DNA of 64,000 nt from Castanea sativa. Lineage: Eukaryota > Streptophyta > Magnoliopsida > Fagales > Fagaceae. Below are positions 34,001 to 46,144 of this stretch, one piece after another; position 1 is the first letter of the stretch, and the number at the start of each line of letters is the position of its first letter. A model generated the notes under the pieces. The model was not told where the DNA came from. It worked only from the letters and a program-made list of their open reading frames with translations, and made no database searches. The stretch covers positions 65,239,257-65,303,256 of the forward strand of contig NC_134023.1 in NCBI RefSeq assembly GCF_040712315.1, read 5' to 3'. The position numbers were made by a program, and so were the translations under genes.

Positions 34001-37000
34001 CTTCATAGTTTTCAGGTGTATTTAAAGGAGAGATGGACTGCGCCCAAATTGATGAAAGTAGTAGAGTTATCTGAACACTGCTCAACTTAAGGGATAATAT
34101 CTGCCATGGTTTAATCAGAAAACAATGATCATACAAGATGATGATGGTGCATAAATCTGAAATCTAAAGTACTAATCTATATAAAGAATGTGAAAATGAG
34201 GAATGTTAGCACATACCAGTTCTTTATTTGAATTACAAACAGATATGTCTTCAACAGCTATAGATGATGAAAGCCTTTTAATACTATAAACTCGGCTGTG
34301 AGTTGGCTTCAACTTGTTTACCCTGAAATAATTATCTTCTGTTGCATCCCCATTATCTACAGTTTCACCTGGGGTTATGGTAGATGGATGCCTTTTTGAA
34401 CCATGACCTTGGCTGTAAGTTGACTTCAATGTGCTCAGAATCGAATTATTATTCATCTTTTCATCCTCAACTTCTAAAGTCATAACTGGACAGCTATTTT
34501 GTTGTAATGAACACTGCTCCCTTTTCAATTTCTCAAAGAGTGCGGCTGAAGAAGAAAACGCAGTTACATTTCTTGAGAGTGTCCTTTGAATATCAGTTGC
34601 CTTGGTGGAGTAGGAAGTAGCAGCACAAGAACGGGGGCAAAAAGAAGATGGGACAAGAACAACAGAAAATATACGGTGTGCGCCCACCCTTATTTCATGG
34701 TCCCCAGAGACCATAGCTAGGAGTAGTTGATGAAATAATGCAGCAGGAAAAGACTAGAGAATTCAGATAAAAATAAAATCAAAAAATTATATAAGAAACA
34801 ACTGCAAAAAATCAATCAATCATATTATAAAGATCAGACAATGACTCAAAAATTTGAAGTGTGCTTGCCTTGTTTTGATATGACAAATTTGGTATGGATG
34901 CCACAATTTGAGCAGCCCTATAAACAGTGGAAATCAGGGTCTGGGCCATAACTGTAATATTTGACATATTCTCTAACATCACAGCCATAACGTCAAGAAC
35001 CGGACCTGCATCTCCAACCTGCACATCATTCAGATATTTTACCTGAGGAGACTGATAATTTCGCATTAGTATCTAAAATTCCAAAATAACTAATTATAGA
35101 ACACATCAATTATAGATATATTCAAGCAAAACCCTCCAAATCATCGAGGAGAATAGAATCACCAAGTGTGACAACTGCACTAGGCATTCGTCAACTGCAG
35201 CTCGATATTTTTGGTTCCATTGAATTAATTCAGCCCCCAGATTTGAATCATCAAGTGAGCAGTGTATACTTTTCCGCAGGTGTCTCATCATATCACTCAG
35301 GGCTACAATTATGGCCACAGAATGCTGAACCTTTGTTTGTTGAGCAAGGGAGGTAGCGACATCAACAATGTCTAGCTGAATACTAGGATTTTCAAGAACA
35401 TTCTTGTGATCAAGATGCTTGATCAAGATGGACAACAGAAAGTGTATGTTCTGCCCTGCAAATTGAAGAGAGAAACATTTACACTAGAAATCCAAGATGA
35501 CAATTCATAAAGGAAAAAACTGTGTTAGAAAGCAAAATAGCTTGAGTTCACTGAGAACAATTTTAAGAAACTGAATAAAATTTTAAATACCAGATTTCTC
35601 TATCATTGACTGCATGTCCAGCAAGACAGAAAGAGCGAAACCATGTTCTAGAGACCAGAGATTGCCATTATCAAAATAGCGGAACAAAGATTCCAAGACG
35701 CGCCGTACAGTTGTAGCTTCCTTGGCTAACTTGGCCATGTTGCGCAAGCATACCCTTGACCAAAATCTGGGATTCTTGGCATCATCTCTACAATGAAAAT
35801 TATTTTTCCAAAAAGAAGTAGATGTTAGTTATAATAAGATTAATAATGCAAGGATATTTAACTAGATTATCTTATATAGGTCAAGAGGAATTACACAGGC
35901 ACGTTAACTTCGCCTTTCTCACTCACTATCATCCTCCAAGAAGAAATCCTTGTCAAGGCATCTGAGGAAGGAGCAGCTTCTTCGACAAGCCCATTCTGGG
36001 CATCTTGTTTGCCATAGGTAAGAGCATCCGAATTTTTCTTCAGACTTCCGTAATTTTCCAAGACAGCCGAAACAACCTAATTTATGAAGAAACAAAGAAA
36101 GCTGTTGGATGCCAACAACAGTTTTGCTACATAAAACCATAAGATAACAAGTATGCCACTGGAATTATTAGGAAGACTGGTGCTAATAAAGGAAAAAGTA
36201 ACAACAGAAATTCTAAAAAGAAGAAGAAAAATAATTAAAAGGTAACACACACACACACGCACACTTATCTTGAAGGGGAGATAAATGAAAAAAAAAAAAG
36301 TCTCAAAAGTATTAAGTTTGATATAGAATAGTTCAACAGCTATCGAATTCAAAAAAATGGATTGTGTTTAGTTCCCAGTCAAAGAACACAGCATTAACAT
36401 ATTAACAAGTTTTGAAAAAAATCTCTAGCAATACCAAAATACTTTTTTTTTTTGGATAAGTCTAGCAACACCAAAATACTCGAGATATAAATTAAGAATT
36501 AAATGGTAACAAGTTAACTCACATGATCAAATTGAGCTGAAATATGGGAGAATTCACCCATGAACCAGACCTGCAAATAGAATAATTAACCAAAGGTCTG
36601 AATGATATCAAATCTGTCAAGCAGGAGAAGCTGTGGTGAAATGGCAATAGTTTTCAAAGGAAACGCGATCTAACAAAAGGGGAAGGCTTGCAACAAGACA
36701 AAGATATTTATATGAAAATGTTTAAAACAATATGATCGAGGCCTCATAAAAGATTAAAAGAAATATAGATTCTTTTAGAGTGTGCATGATGATCCTGGTT
36801 TGTTAAGGATAACAACTCTTTATATGTCAACATCTGATCCTCCTTTTTGATGAAGTTTTTTTTCCTCAAAATATTACTTAAGAATCACATGTACCATAGT
36901 ATCCTTTATTTCTAATTCTCACCAAATGGGTCCATGCACATCCTGCCTGTCTATCGATTTCCTTATTCAATTACTCTGTTTCTGTCTGTCCCATAATAAG

Positions 37001-40000
37001 TGGCTCAGTTGACAAATGCAAAAATTTGAAGAAGAGCCAAAATGTTTAACTTTTTGCATAAATTTTCAAATCTCTCCTTTAAAGGTAAATCAACATGCAA
37101 AGTGAGGTGCATACTTGCTTTTAAAACAAAGTATTATGGGAGAATAATGCTTTGATTTTTGAAGTGGACATTTTATGGGACAAAGAATTGGCAACTATAT
37201 CACTCATTATGTGACAGGAGTAAAACATGCTTCATCTTTCATGCAGTTGTGCTCTTTTCACTCATATAGTATGAGAAGTACCTGAGTACCTGGTACTTGA
37301 GACTTTTAATCCAGTGCTTACGATGTAATTCCAACAAAAGTTATTTTTTTTAATGCCAAATTACAAAAATGAAAGCAGGCAGTTAAAATGAATTAGGCAA
37401 AGTGGGATATCCTCATAATGCTGCCAAGTTGTAATATCTATGATGTAAAAGGTAAATGAAGCTAGTGAGTGTATGTCATCATATGACATAATTATAAAGA
37501 AAATATTTCTTCATACAGATTATTATTTTTTTAATTTATTTATCAATGGTGAAGCTTCAGGACTTTGAATTATTAATTTATGCAAAATTGAGAGGTACTT
37601 TTCATGCTGTATTTCAGAGAGAAACGAAAAAGTACCCATGGAATCTATACATATATATGATAGAAATAAATGGAGAAAATTCATATACTTTAGAAATAGA
37701 AAATGAAAACAAAGCAAAATTAAGAGTGTCTCATGTGGACTCTAGTGCAGTGGAAAGTATGACAAATAGCACATCTCCCATAATGCGTGAATGAAATATC
37801 ATGTATTCAAGACCTATTGGGTGCATGTGAAATCTACCAATTAAAACAATGTTATGCATAATAACCATGTCACTAAATATGTTAATGTGGAAAACAAGTA
37901 AGTGCAGAGACATAGTTATACTGGCATGTGGATGAATTACCAGTGATGAAAGGGCCTGAAGCCCAGCTGAACGCAAATGTAGAACCAAACCCTCCTCCCC
38001 CATTTCTTGAGCTAAAAGACAAATTTTTGGAATCAAGCCATCTAAGTTGAACATATAAGTACCATCCCTCTGCAAAATTAAGATATCTCATGAGCTTAAG
38101 GACTTCCAGAGAATCTGCAAGCTTAAAAATATAAGCAATTACAGTCAAGTATTTCCTGAAATAAACAAGCGACAACCTGAAAACAAAAGAATCTAACAAC
38201 ACCACCGACCTGGTTATTCACAAAGTCAAAAAGAGCTTGGCATCCTAAAATGCGTATTTCATCATGCCGTGTTTGATCTAGCAGAATGTGGATAATGCTA
38301 AGCAAGCTACTTGCAAATAATGGCCTGCCATAAATTGTCACAGATCATAACTTGTGTATGTAACTAAAGCATATGTAATGTCTATGTGCATAAAGTGAGT
38401 TTAAAAATAAATGTCCAATTCAATAGTTAGGCATGCAGTATCCCTTTGCTGATACTGTTCCAAGAAACTTCTCCTGCCCAATGAAGAGAAATTTTCTTAT
38501 TACATAGAAGATCGTACCCAATGCACAAAGTTTATGAAGTAGCATCTCAAACTTAATGTCCAACTAAAAATTCCACATGATTAATGGACAATACCTAGTC
38601 TCTTTTTCTGGGAAAATATTTCAATGGTATTTAGAAAGAGACTATGTGCTGAAACAGATGCAGAAGACATCAGTCTAAGGTGCTTGACATTGAACCTCAA
38701 AATCAATATACAGGTATCGTGGCCTATATCATGGGTCAGACAAGAACACATGTTGATTAGAATGGGAATAATGCTAGCTATCCATATTCCTTTTTGTGTG
38801 AGTTTGTGTATGAGAAAGCCTACAAAAAAACTACTCTATGTACCTAAAATCACCATGTCTTAAGACGGCTGAGGGATACATCACATGAGGAAAAAATAGG
38901 GCAATAAATCAAACTTGTCATCAGCATATACAAAACTAATTAGCTAACTTAGCTAGGTCAAATTCTAACATATCTATTCAACTAACATGTTACAAATCCT
39001 ACTTCAAAGCATTCACATATGCAAATTGAAAAGAAATCTTTGAAAAACCTAGTGCATGGGGTCTTACAGAGAGATCAAAATATCAGCTAGAAGCTTCATA
39101 CCACCTTTGATTGGTACCAGGCGTGTCTCACAGATGGTAGCACTCTCATAGAATTCAGAGAATCACTTCTATTTTGTACATAATCTTTTGTAATTCTTTC
39201 AGGTTATGGGGTGCTCATCATCATGAGCTTGCATAACATTTTTTTTTAATAAATCTTATTGCTTATAAACAAATTTAATTAAAATCATTTGATTATAATG
39301 CAAAAGACAATGAAGAGTACCTAATCAGCTTGTAATTGGCTAGCATGACCCTCAAACAACAAATTGATGTCCATTAAAAGTTTATAACAGCAACTAATGG
39401 AACAGGTCAGCCTGACACATATCTAATTAGTGGAGTAATCAAAGTTCACAACAAAAGTTCTAGGACAGTACAAGTAACCAGCTCATATTTGATGAGAGGT
39501 AATTTTTTCCCCTACTAAGAAAGTATATAATATTTCAATCTGCTAGCAATTAGTAAGTGAGAAATATCACACCAAACAGTCTGCTGTTGCTTAGATCTGA
39601 TTACCACCTTAAATTCTGGTTTTAATATATCAATTTAAGATATAATAGATGGAACAATGTATTTGTATGCCATTAACAGCTCAGCAGCCCGTTAGATCTA
39701 GTTTCTCTTAGGAATGTGAAAAAGGAAAGTTCCTTGACTCAAAACTAATACAAAAAGAAAAGGGGAAAAAAACTCACATTTGATCCTTACAAGTGATCAA
39801 CAACTTCCTGTAGATGCACAAGACAACTTTTACCGAATGAAAGTGCTCGTTTCTCAAATCCCTGTAGCACCTTTGCTCAAGAGAACTTGTGATCTGGGAA
39901 GAGTATAAATATGGAATTTCTATCAAACTTTCAAAAATAAAAAAGGACAAAATATTAGAATTTGAGAAACAAAAAATGAATTTTCAGAACCAAGAAGTAA

Positions 40001-42619
40001 GTAACCATCTAAGCAAGGCTTGTCAAAAAAAATCAGAGCTATGAAAGCAACTCTACAAACTTCAAAGCTTTTCTACTTATCATTGATTTCATTATTAAAG
40101 TCATATGACAATATGCATGCCCTAGAAGAATTGTTATAAAGAAGTAATTATGAAATTTCAGCTGCGAGCATGAATGCATGATCCCTATAGCATGATAGAA
40201 GCATTTTTTTTACAACAATTACCGCACCTTCAACTACAATTGTGAAACAAAGGAGGACATCAATAGGGAGACAAATAAGTGGTAAGAGGAAAGACAATAA
40301 CAATAGGGGAAGGGATAAAAGCAATCAAATAACAAATATAGCTAAAATTTTATTCCAAAATGTTTAAATAAATTCCAACTGATTTCTGGACCTGATTGCA
40401 GCATATAAATCATTTTATAGAAAAATATCAATCCTTCATCACAGGCATATCCTGATTTTCAGGCTTCTAGTAATTGCATGATGCCTTCAGGGTTGAAGTT
40501 ATTCTCTAGAGCTACACAGATATGGAATTTCAACCAATAGGCAAGTGGCACAATGCGTCTACTTAAATTTTCAAAAGATGATGGAGCTGAATGATCCAAG
40601 ATATTGAAAACTCATGCTTTTTTATATCTCTTAACTATAAAGACTTACAGCCACTTCATCTTTGTTCCTACTTATACTAAACTTACATTCCATTTACTCT
40701 GTTTTAGTCCTACTTAATCAAAAGTTATCTTGCAAATTTCTAACTTGACATTAACTCAACAAAACTAAAACCAAAAAAACAAACCTCCTAATATATTGCC
40801 CCACAAGCTAAGTTTCCAATGGTCAATAAAACTATATGCTTCTTTTAAATTTCTTTTTCTGTTTTTGATAGGTATGCTTCTTTAAATTTCTTTCAAGTCT
40901 CTTGGGCTCCTTCAAAATGCCTAATTTATTCAATCAAAACAATACAGTGCATGTAGGAGTGAAACAAGTAATCCTCAACAAAACAAGCTTCCTCGCTATA
41001 GGCATCAAACAAGTCCATTCCATTTGGTTATCATCAGTAACCTCTCCAATAAAAAAAATAATAAATAAATAAATTGGATAGCCACTATCACACACTCTAC
41101 CTTGATGCCTGCCACTAAACCCTTTCAACCCCTGGAGATTAGAAGTGATGTAACTATACATTAACCAAAGTGCATGCAATAAGTAAGATCTTTACACAAT
41201 CAAGGTGTCCTTCCCTAGAGACTCAGATATACTCTTTCTATTTGGATAACCTTTTATCAGTCTTCCAAATAGATAGCTTTCCATCAAGACTTCCATATTA
41301 ACACCTTCTACATATTAATTTATTTATAGCACATAAACATAATCCATTTAATTCCAATTATATGAAACTGTTGCATAAACAGGAATAAATAAATAACGAA
41401 CCAAACATGCAAGGTCCTAGGCAAATATGATCCTCATGCAAAACAATGTATTCACACCCATTCTTCCACAATGTCTGTCACAAAACAGAGACCTCGTACC
41501 TTTGGGATACGGAGAGGATTTTTTGAGGCATATTCACATAGTTTACTGATCTTCCGATCATTTGGTTCCTCAACCTGCCAAAACATGTTAGAAAAGTTCC
41601 AACATTATAAGAAGGGTAAGAGGATCAAACTTAAAAAAGAATTATTATCCATAATGCTCTCAATAACATAAATTAACAAATGCCAAACCAATTATCCCAA
41701 TTTTAAAACCAAGTTTCACAAAAAAAAATCAACAATTTAAAATGTCAAGCCAAGTCAAAGCACACCACTTCACATGACCACAACAATATCAGCATGCAGC
41801 AGTTTTACAAAGCTCCCAATCCATAGCACGCAGTCTCACACATAAACAAACAAATGACAAGTTCAGATAATAACTTACTCTATTTATACTAATCGAAGGC
41901 TCCACTAATCAACCCACAAAGAACTCACCCACCCTAAGTTATATTTTCCTTAGAACCCAAGTAAAAACAAACACATATATCAAAGTCATAAATTCCCTCT
42001 TCCTTTCCCCTCATTTCCATGACAACCAAACCATCAAACCACATTCAACATAAGATTCCACCTTCACCATGCTAATGAGTTCAAGCTCACATTATAAGTC
42101 CTCCACCTCCACCTCCACCTCCACCTCCACCCATTCTGAAGGGTGAAATCATGACTTCAAAACCCATATGCATAACTTATCAATAATAAAATTGCACTTT
42201 CTCCCATTGGAAAGACCACAATTCGACTCTAAAAACAGGCCCACGGGGTGCAACGTTGAATGCCATGAAAGACTAGAGTGCGTCCTCCTCATCACCAACT
42301 GGTCCAACTGGTTTTGAGGTGGAGCAGCTCACACTTCCCTTAACTACAGTACACATGCAATATCCCCTAAACTTCAAAACTAAGCAATACCCTCCCAATA
42401 ACATTGAAAATAAGCAAATTTCCGTCAAATTTAACTACAATGTCAAAAAATTTTGAAAGACATATCAAATGGAAGTTTGAATTTTTCATTAAATTTACTA
42501 AAATCCTAGCTTGACAAAGTGATCATATTACCAATATAGTACATTACTTAACTCTCTAGTTCAATAGACATTTTGCTTATTTTATATACTGTTTGTGGAT
42601 TCCACGCTACTTTTTGTCT

Positions 42620-42669
<50 letters not shown>

Positions 42670-43041
42670 AATAAGCTACGAAAATAAGCAATTCTCGAAC
42701 CAACACTAAACCATAGTTAAGCGCAACTTGCCCCAAAAATGATTCAACGTCCATCATTATTTTCCTTTTTTAAATTAAAACCGCAACATTACGATCTAAA
42801 CTCTTAAACACCAAATCATTTTCCCGCATTTTCTCGGCAGCCAAACAGACATTACACAAAATTGAATTTTTTTTTTTTTTTTCAAAAATTCACAGAAAAA
42901 ATCAACCTGAGACCGCGGAAATATATCGGCGAGCAACTTCTTGTACCGCTTCACTGGATGCCTTGACCTCGCTCGCAATGCAGGGCAAAAGAAACACAAG
43001 CTCTCGCACACCGGAAATATCTTCCTCGATATCACTCCCAT
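27775..43041 (-). CDS. EFR3-like armadillo-fold protein (EFOP family), 19 coding exons
   Basis: CDS is complement(join(27775..27918,28064..28294,31067..31195,31465..31605,31685..31885,32124..32251,32824..32899,33954..34100,34217..34753,34869..35018,35163..35455,35591..35787,35895..36076,36523..36570,37941..38069,38210..38324,39778..39893,41500..41574,42907..43041)), 1057 codons plus stop, frame kept at every join. The N-terminus MGVISRKIFPVCESLCFFCP has a Cys cluster and following basic residues, as in palmitoylated EFR3 proteins. The body is helical-repeat sequence (KRYKKLLADIFP, YLEQRC-like EQRCYRDLRNEHF, LGCQALFDFVNNQ, HLRSAGLQALSSL, LRNMAKLAKEAT, VGAHRIFSVVLVPS). The C-terminal part has MTYKEMAGHCEALL and GGNPFLDSN. 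Plant relatives (Arabidopsis AT2G41830, AT5G21080 and kin) anchor the PI4-kinase alpha complex at the plasma membrane. Exon 10 ends with a GC donor at 34868. The stop is about six codons earlier than expected. Exon 16 could start 12 nt upstream (31617). Subfamily is not certain. Confidence 0.93.
28410..28440 (+). other. G-rich tract, possible G-quadruplex
   Basis: Runs of seven, four and six or more G separated by single T (GGGGGGGTGGGGTGGGGGG) lie on the plus strand, opposite the transcribed direction of the EFR3-like gene, in its large intron. A related G tract is at 33575-33588. Confidence 0.45.
29075..29175 (-). mobile_element. tRNA-derived SINE in EFR3-like intron
   Basis: On the minus strand TTGGTGCGATGGCAAGTGC (A-box-like) is followed about 30 bases later by GGTTGCGGGTTCAAGTC (good B box), then CCTCTCC and an A-rich tail. 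It lies in the 2.8-kb intron 28295-31066 in gene orientation. The B box is intact. Confidence 0.65.
30996..31040. repeat. (TA)n/(GT)n compound microsatellite
   Basis: TA units followed by about 12 GT units, ending about 30 bases before the exon that begins at 31067 (gene on the minus strand, so just after its donor). Confidence 0.8.
42100..42133. repeat. (CCACCT)n hexamer repeat in EFR3-like intron 1
   Basis: Five or more CCACCT units (as CTCCACCTCCACCTCCACCT). On the transcribed strand it is a purine-rich GGTGGA repeat, which can act as a splicing-enhancer-like tract. Confidence 0.8.
42626..42666. repeat. (AT)n microsatellite in EFR3-like intron 1
   Basis: About 18 AT units, 240 bases downstream of the first coding exon on the minus strand. 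Confidence 0.9.
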
Positions 43042-43400
43042 TCTTTTTCAACTCGTTTTCCAATCCTCCAAAAATCAAATCATATAGATGTGTCTGTGGA
43101 TTTTAGGAGATGAAGAATCGGAATCGGAATTGGCTCAGGATTCGAGCGAAGAATCTGAAGGCGCGAATCGCTAAAAGAGAAATGAGAGAGAGAGAGAGAG
43201 AGAGAGAGTTAGAGAGAGAAAGAGAGAGAGCGATAGCACCGGATCTTCGAGTCTCTTCGCCGGAACAGAAATGAGAGAGAAAACGAAAGCTGTTTGCGCT
43301 TTGTATTCTCTCTCTCTATCTCTCTGTTTCTGTTGAGAGCTAGTTAAGTATTTATAGTCTTCGCTTGCAATCGACACGAATTGTTTTTTTTTTTTTTTTT
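43042..43400 (-). promoter_or_regulatory. 5' leader of the EFR3-like gene with GA/CT tracts
   Basis: GA tracts at 43181-43228 and a CT tract at 43307-43325 lie 140-290 bases upstream of the ATG (minus strand). A poly-T/A run at 43383-43401 marks the outer edge. The transcription start was not determined. Confidence 0.5.
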
Positions 43401-45274
43401 GTTTTGGAAAAGAAAATTGTTTTATCGTTTAGATCTTTTACATTTTTTTTAAAAAAAATTTCGTCTTAGCTATTACTATGTGATTTAATTTTTTTGTTTG
43501 GCTCTTTTTGTTTATTTTAACCAAAAAAGTTTAACTTCAAACTGATTTATAATTATCTTTATCCACTCCATTTTGTATTTATAGAGGTTGAAGGAATTAT
43601 TTATACGTGCAGTCTTAAATTCATGAATTTTTTGAAATAAATTATGTGATTTGTTTAAATAAAAAATATTAATAATATTATAAACCATCACAAATTAGGT
43701 TAGAGTAAGCAACTCCAAAAGTGTTTGAGCTAAACTTTGTTTGATTTGAATTTCTTTTAGTAAACAAAATTTTATAATTAGTCTCATAAATACATGTAAG
43801 ATTCTGTGAAAAGTTGTATCTACAATTTAAAGGGAGATCTTTCACATTTTTCAAGTTCCACCCTATAATATGGGGCCAAAAAGCAAAAATAAATGCTTTA
43901 ACCCTTAAAAAAAAAATTGATTCTTAAACCTCTTTCATGCTCATGTCACATCAAGGCGCTATAGGTGAAATAATTGTAAAATTTTTGAAATATGAAGAGC
44001 CGAGTGTTTTTAAGACATCTAATGTTTAAATTTCTCTCTCTCGTTATAAGTTATAACTGTCGAATTATCCAAATAAAAAATAATTCAAACATAAAAAGAG
44101 TCAAAATGAAATGTTGGAATTTAAAGGCCAATATAAACCAAATCAAACATGAAGAATCTAAATAAATAATTAATTAATTATTTTGAAGAATAAAAAGTCA
44201 AAATGAAAACAATTTCAAATGAACAAAATTTAGTTACAAAATTAGTTGTAACTTAAATCTACAACCTTATTCAATATCTTCTTATTGGAGGTGAATGTTG
44301 ATAAATACACAATTGGATTTCATTTTCTTCTTATATCCTTTATACTTGTAAAATTTCTAGAAAATTAAAGATCAATAGTTATGTCATTAATAAATTGTTT
44401 AAATTGAAAATTTTTGTAATATAAAATTATACATAAAATATAATCTTATGGATCATATAGTAAATAATATTTGATTGTTGTAAAATTTGACATATGTATT
44501 AAGAGCGTAAAGAATATTCAATTTAATAATTAGATTTTCAAAATATGAAATAATGTTAATGATATTGTGTAAGATTATAGTTTTAGGCTATAACCAATTT
44601 TATATCTAAATTTTATCCATTTCAAATTTGCATAAAGATGTAAGAATATGACGTGGTGTGTTTCTAAAAGCGGGAGGTCGTCTTTACAAGATGATTTGGT
44701 AACGACAAAGACAGTAGTGGATTTTTTTGAAAGGCTTGTGTGTGTGTCTGTCTAGAGTTACGTTAAACAACTACTATAATTGTTACGAACTCCATGCAAC
44801 GAGCCAACGACTTCTTTAAAGAGATTTTTTGTTTTGTTTTTTTTTTTTTCTGGTTTTTTTTTTTTCTGTTTTTGTTTTGAGAAGGTTCTTTAAAGAGATA
44901 AGTCTAGCTAAAAGTTACTAATTTTTTGCAATCTAGTAGCTTTGAAATTCAATAATTTTATGTTTAGTTATTAATTAATTAGTTTTGTATATATCTTTAG
45001 GATCTATTTGTTAATTTGTTATGATATTCGTTTGAGATGATTATTTATTTATATCATATAACGTTTTTAACCAAAATTAAAAAAAAAAATGAACGCATAC
45101 TATATATTTTAGTGCATCCTATTAGAAACTATATTAATTAAGAAAATGGGATAAAATGATAGTGGATAAAATATAAGGTGAGCATCTAATTGCTCTCATC
45201 AATGTATAATAATATTCAAGTAAAAAGGAAAAAGAAAAAGGGAATCTATGGCTATGGGAAAGGAGGATATGCAC

Positions 45275-45361
<87 letters not shown>

Positions 45362-45723
45362 AACAATTTCATTGCACTAGAAATTAGATATGTATCTAAT
45401 TCACCTCTCTCTCTGTCTCTGTCTCTCTCTCTCTCTCAAAATTTAAGTGCCTCACATTTATAATTTAAGTGAATCCCATAGATGAGACTCATCTTATGTA
45501 AGAAAATGACACAATACACTAGAAATTATTTTGTATGCACAATAAACTACACCTATTTTTCGTAACCCATATAAAAGTGGACCTTATGTAGGAAATCCAT
45601 AGATGAGACGTACACTTACATTTAAAGGATGTGTAATATACCGGTGTACATAATAATTTTGTCCAGAACTATTGTGTTGCATGTTTTTTTTTTTTTATTT
45701 GGTAGTTACCTAAATGAAAAAAA

Positions 45724-45754
<31 letters not shown>

Positions 45755-46144
45755 GTTCATCAAAAATAATTATTATTATTCATCAAAAAAATTAAAGGGA
45801 CATATCACCATAATTATAGTGATTTGTCCCTTTAATTTTTTTTAATTTTTTTTTTCACTTTACAAATCATCTAGCTAAACCACTTACATGTCTATCTGTC
45901 CTAAAACTACTCCTTTGTTTTCTCTCCGCAAACTAAGCATTCATTCACAGCCACTAATACCCACCGGCGAAAATCCGAGACAGAGAAGCTGTGACATTAC
46001 TGATTTGCTGGGTAAAACTGAAAGTAAAACTATAACATATATAAAATTAAAAAATTAAAAAAAAAAAAAAAACATTAAAATTTCGGAGACAAAGATCATT
46101 TATTGATCAAGAAAGTGAATTTTAAGAAGAAAGAAAGAAACAAA
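43401..46144. other. 2.7-kb divergent intergenic region
   Basis: It separates the EFR3-like gene (leftward) from CHX28 (rightward). It is AT-rich and contains a very long TA run (45281-45358), a CT tract near 45403-45438 and an ATT run (about 45725-45754). No gene or clear element boundary was found. The last 200 bases are the likely leader of CHX28. Confidence 0.6.
45281..45358. repeat. (TA)39 microsatellite, longest in the window
   Basis: Seventy-eight bases of perfect TA repeat about 790 bases upstream of the CHX28 ATG. Self-complementary runs of this length can extrude as cruciforms and vary between alleles. Confidence 0.95.

Noticed and set aside
35019..35162. Retained reading through the short intron between EFR3-like exons 9 and 10
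   Set aside because: The downstream frame opens with extra residues (KYLNDVQ) not expected in the family, and GT-AG sites with matching phase are present.
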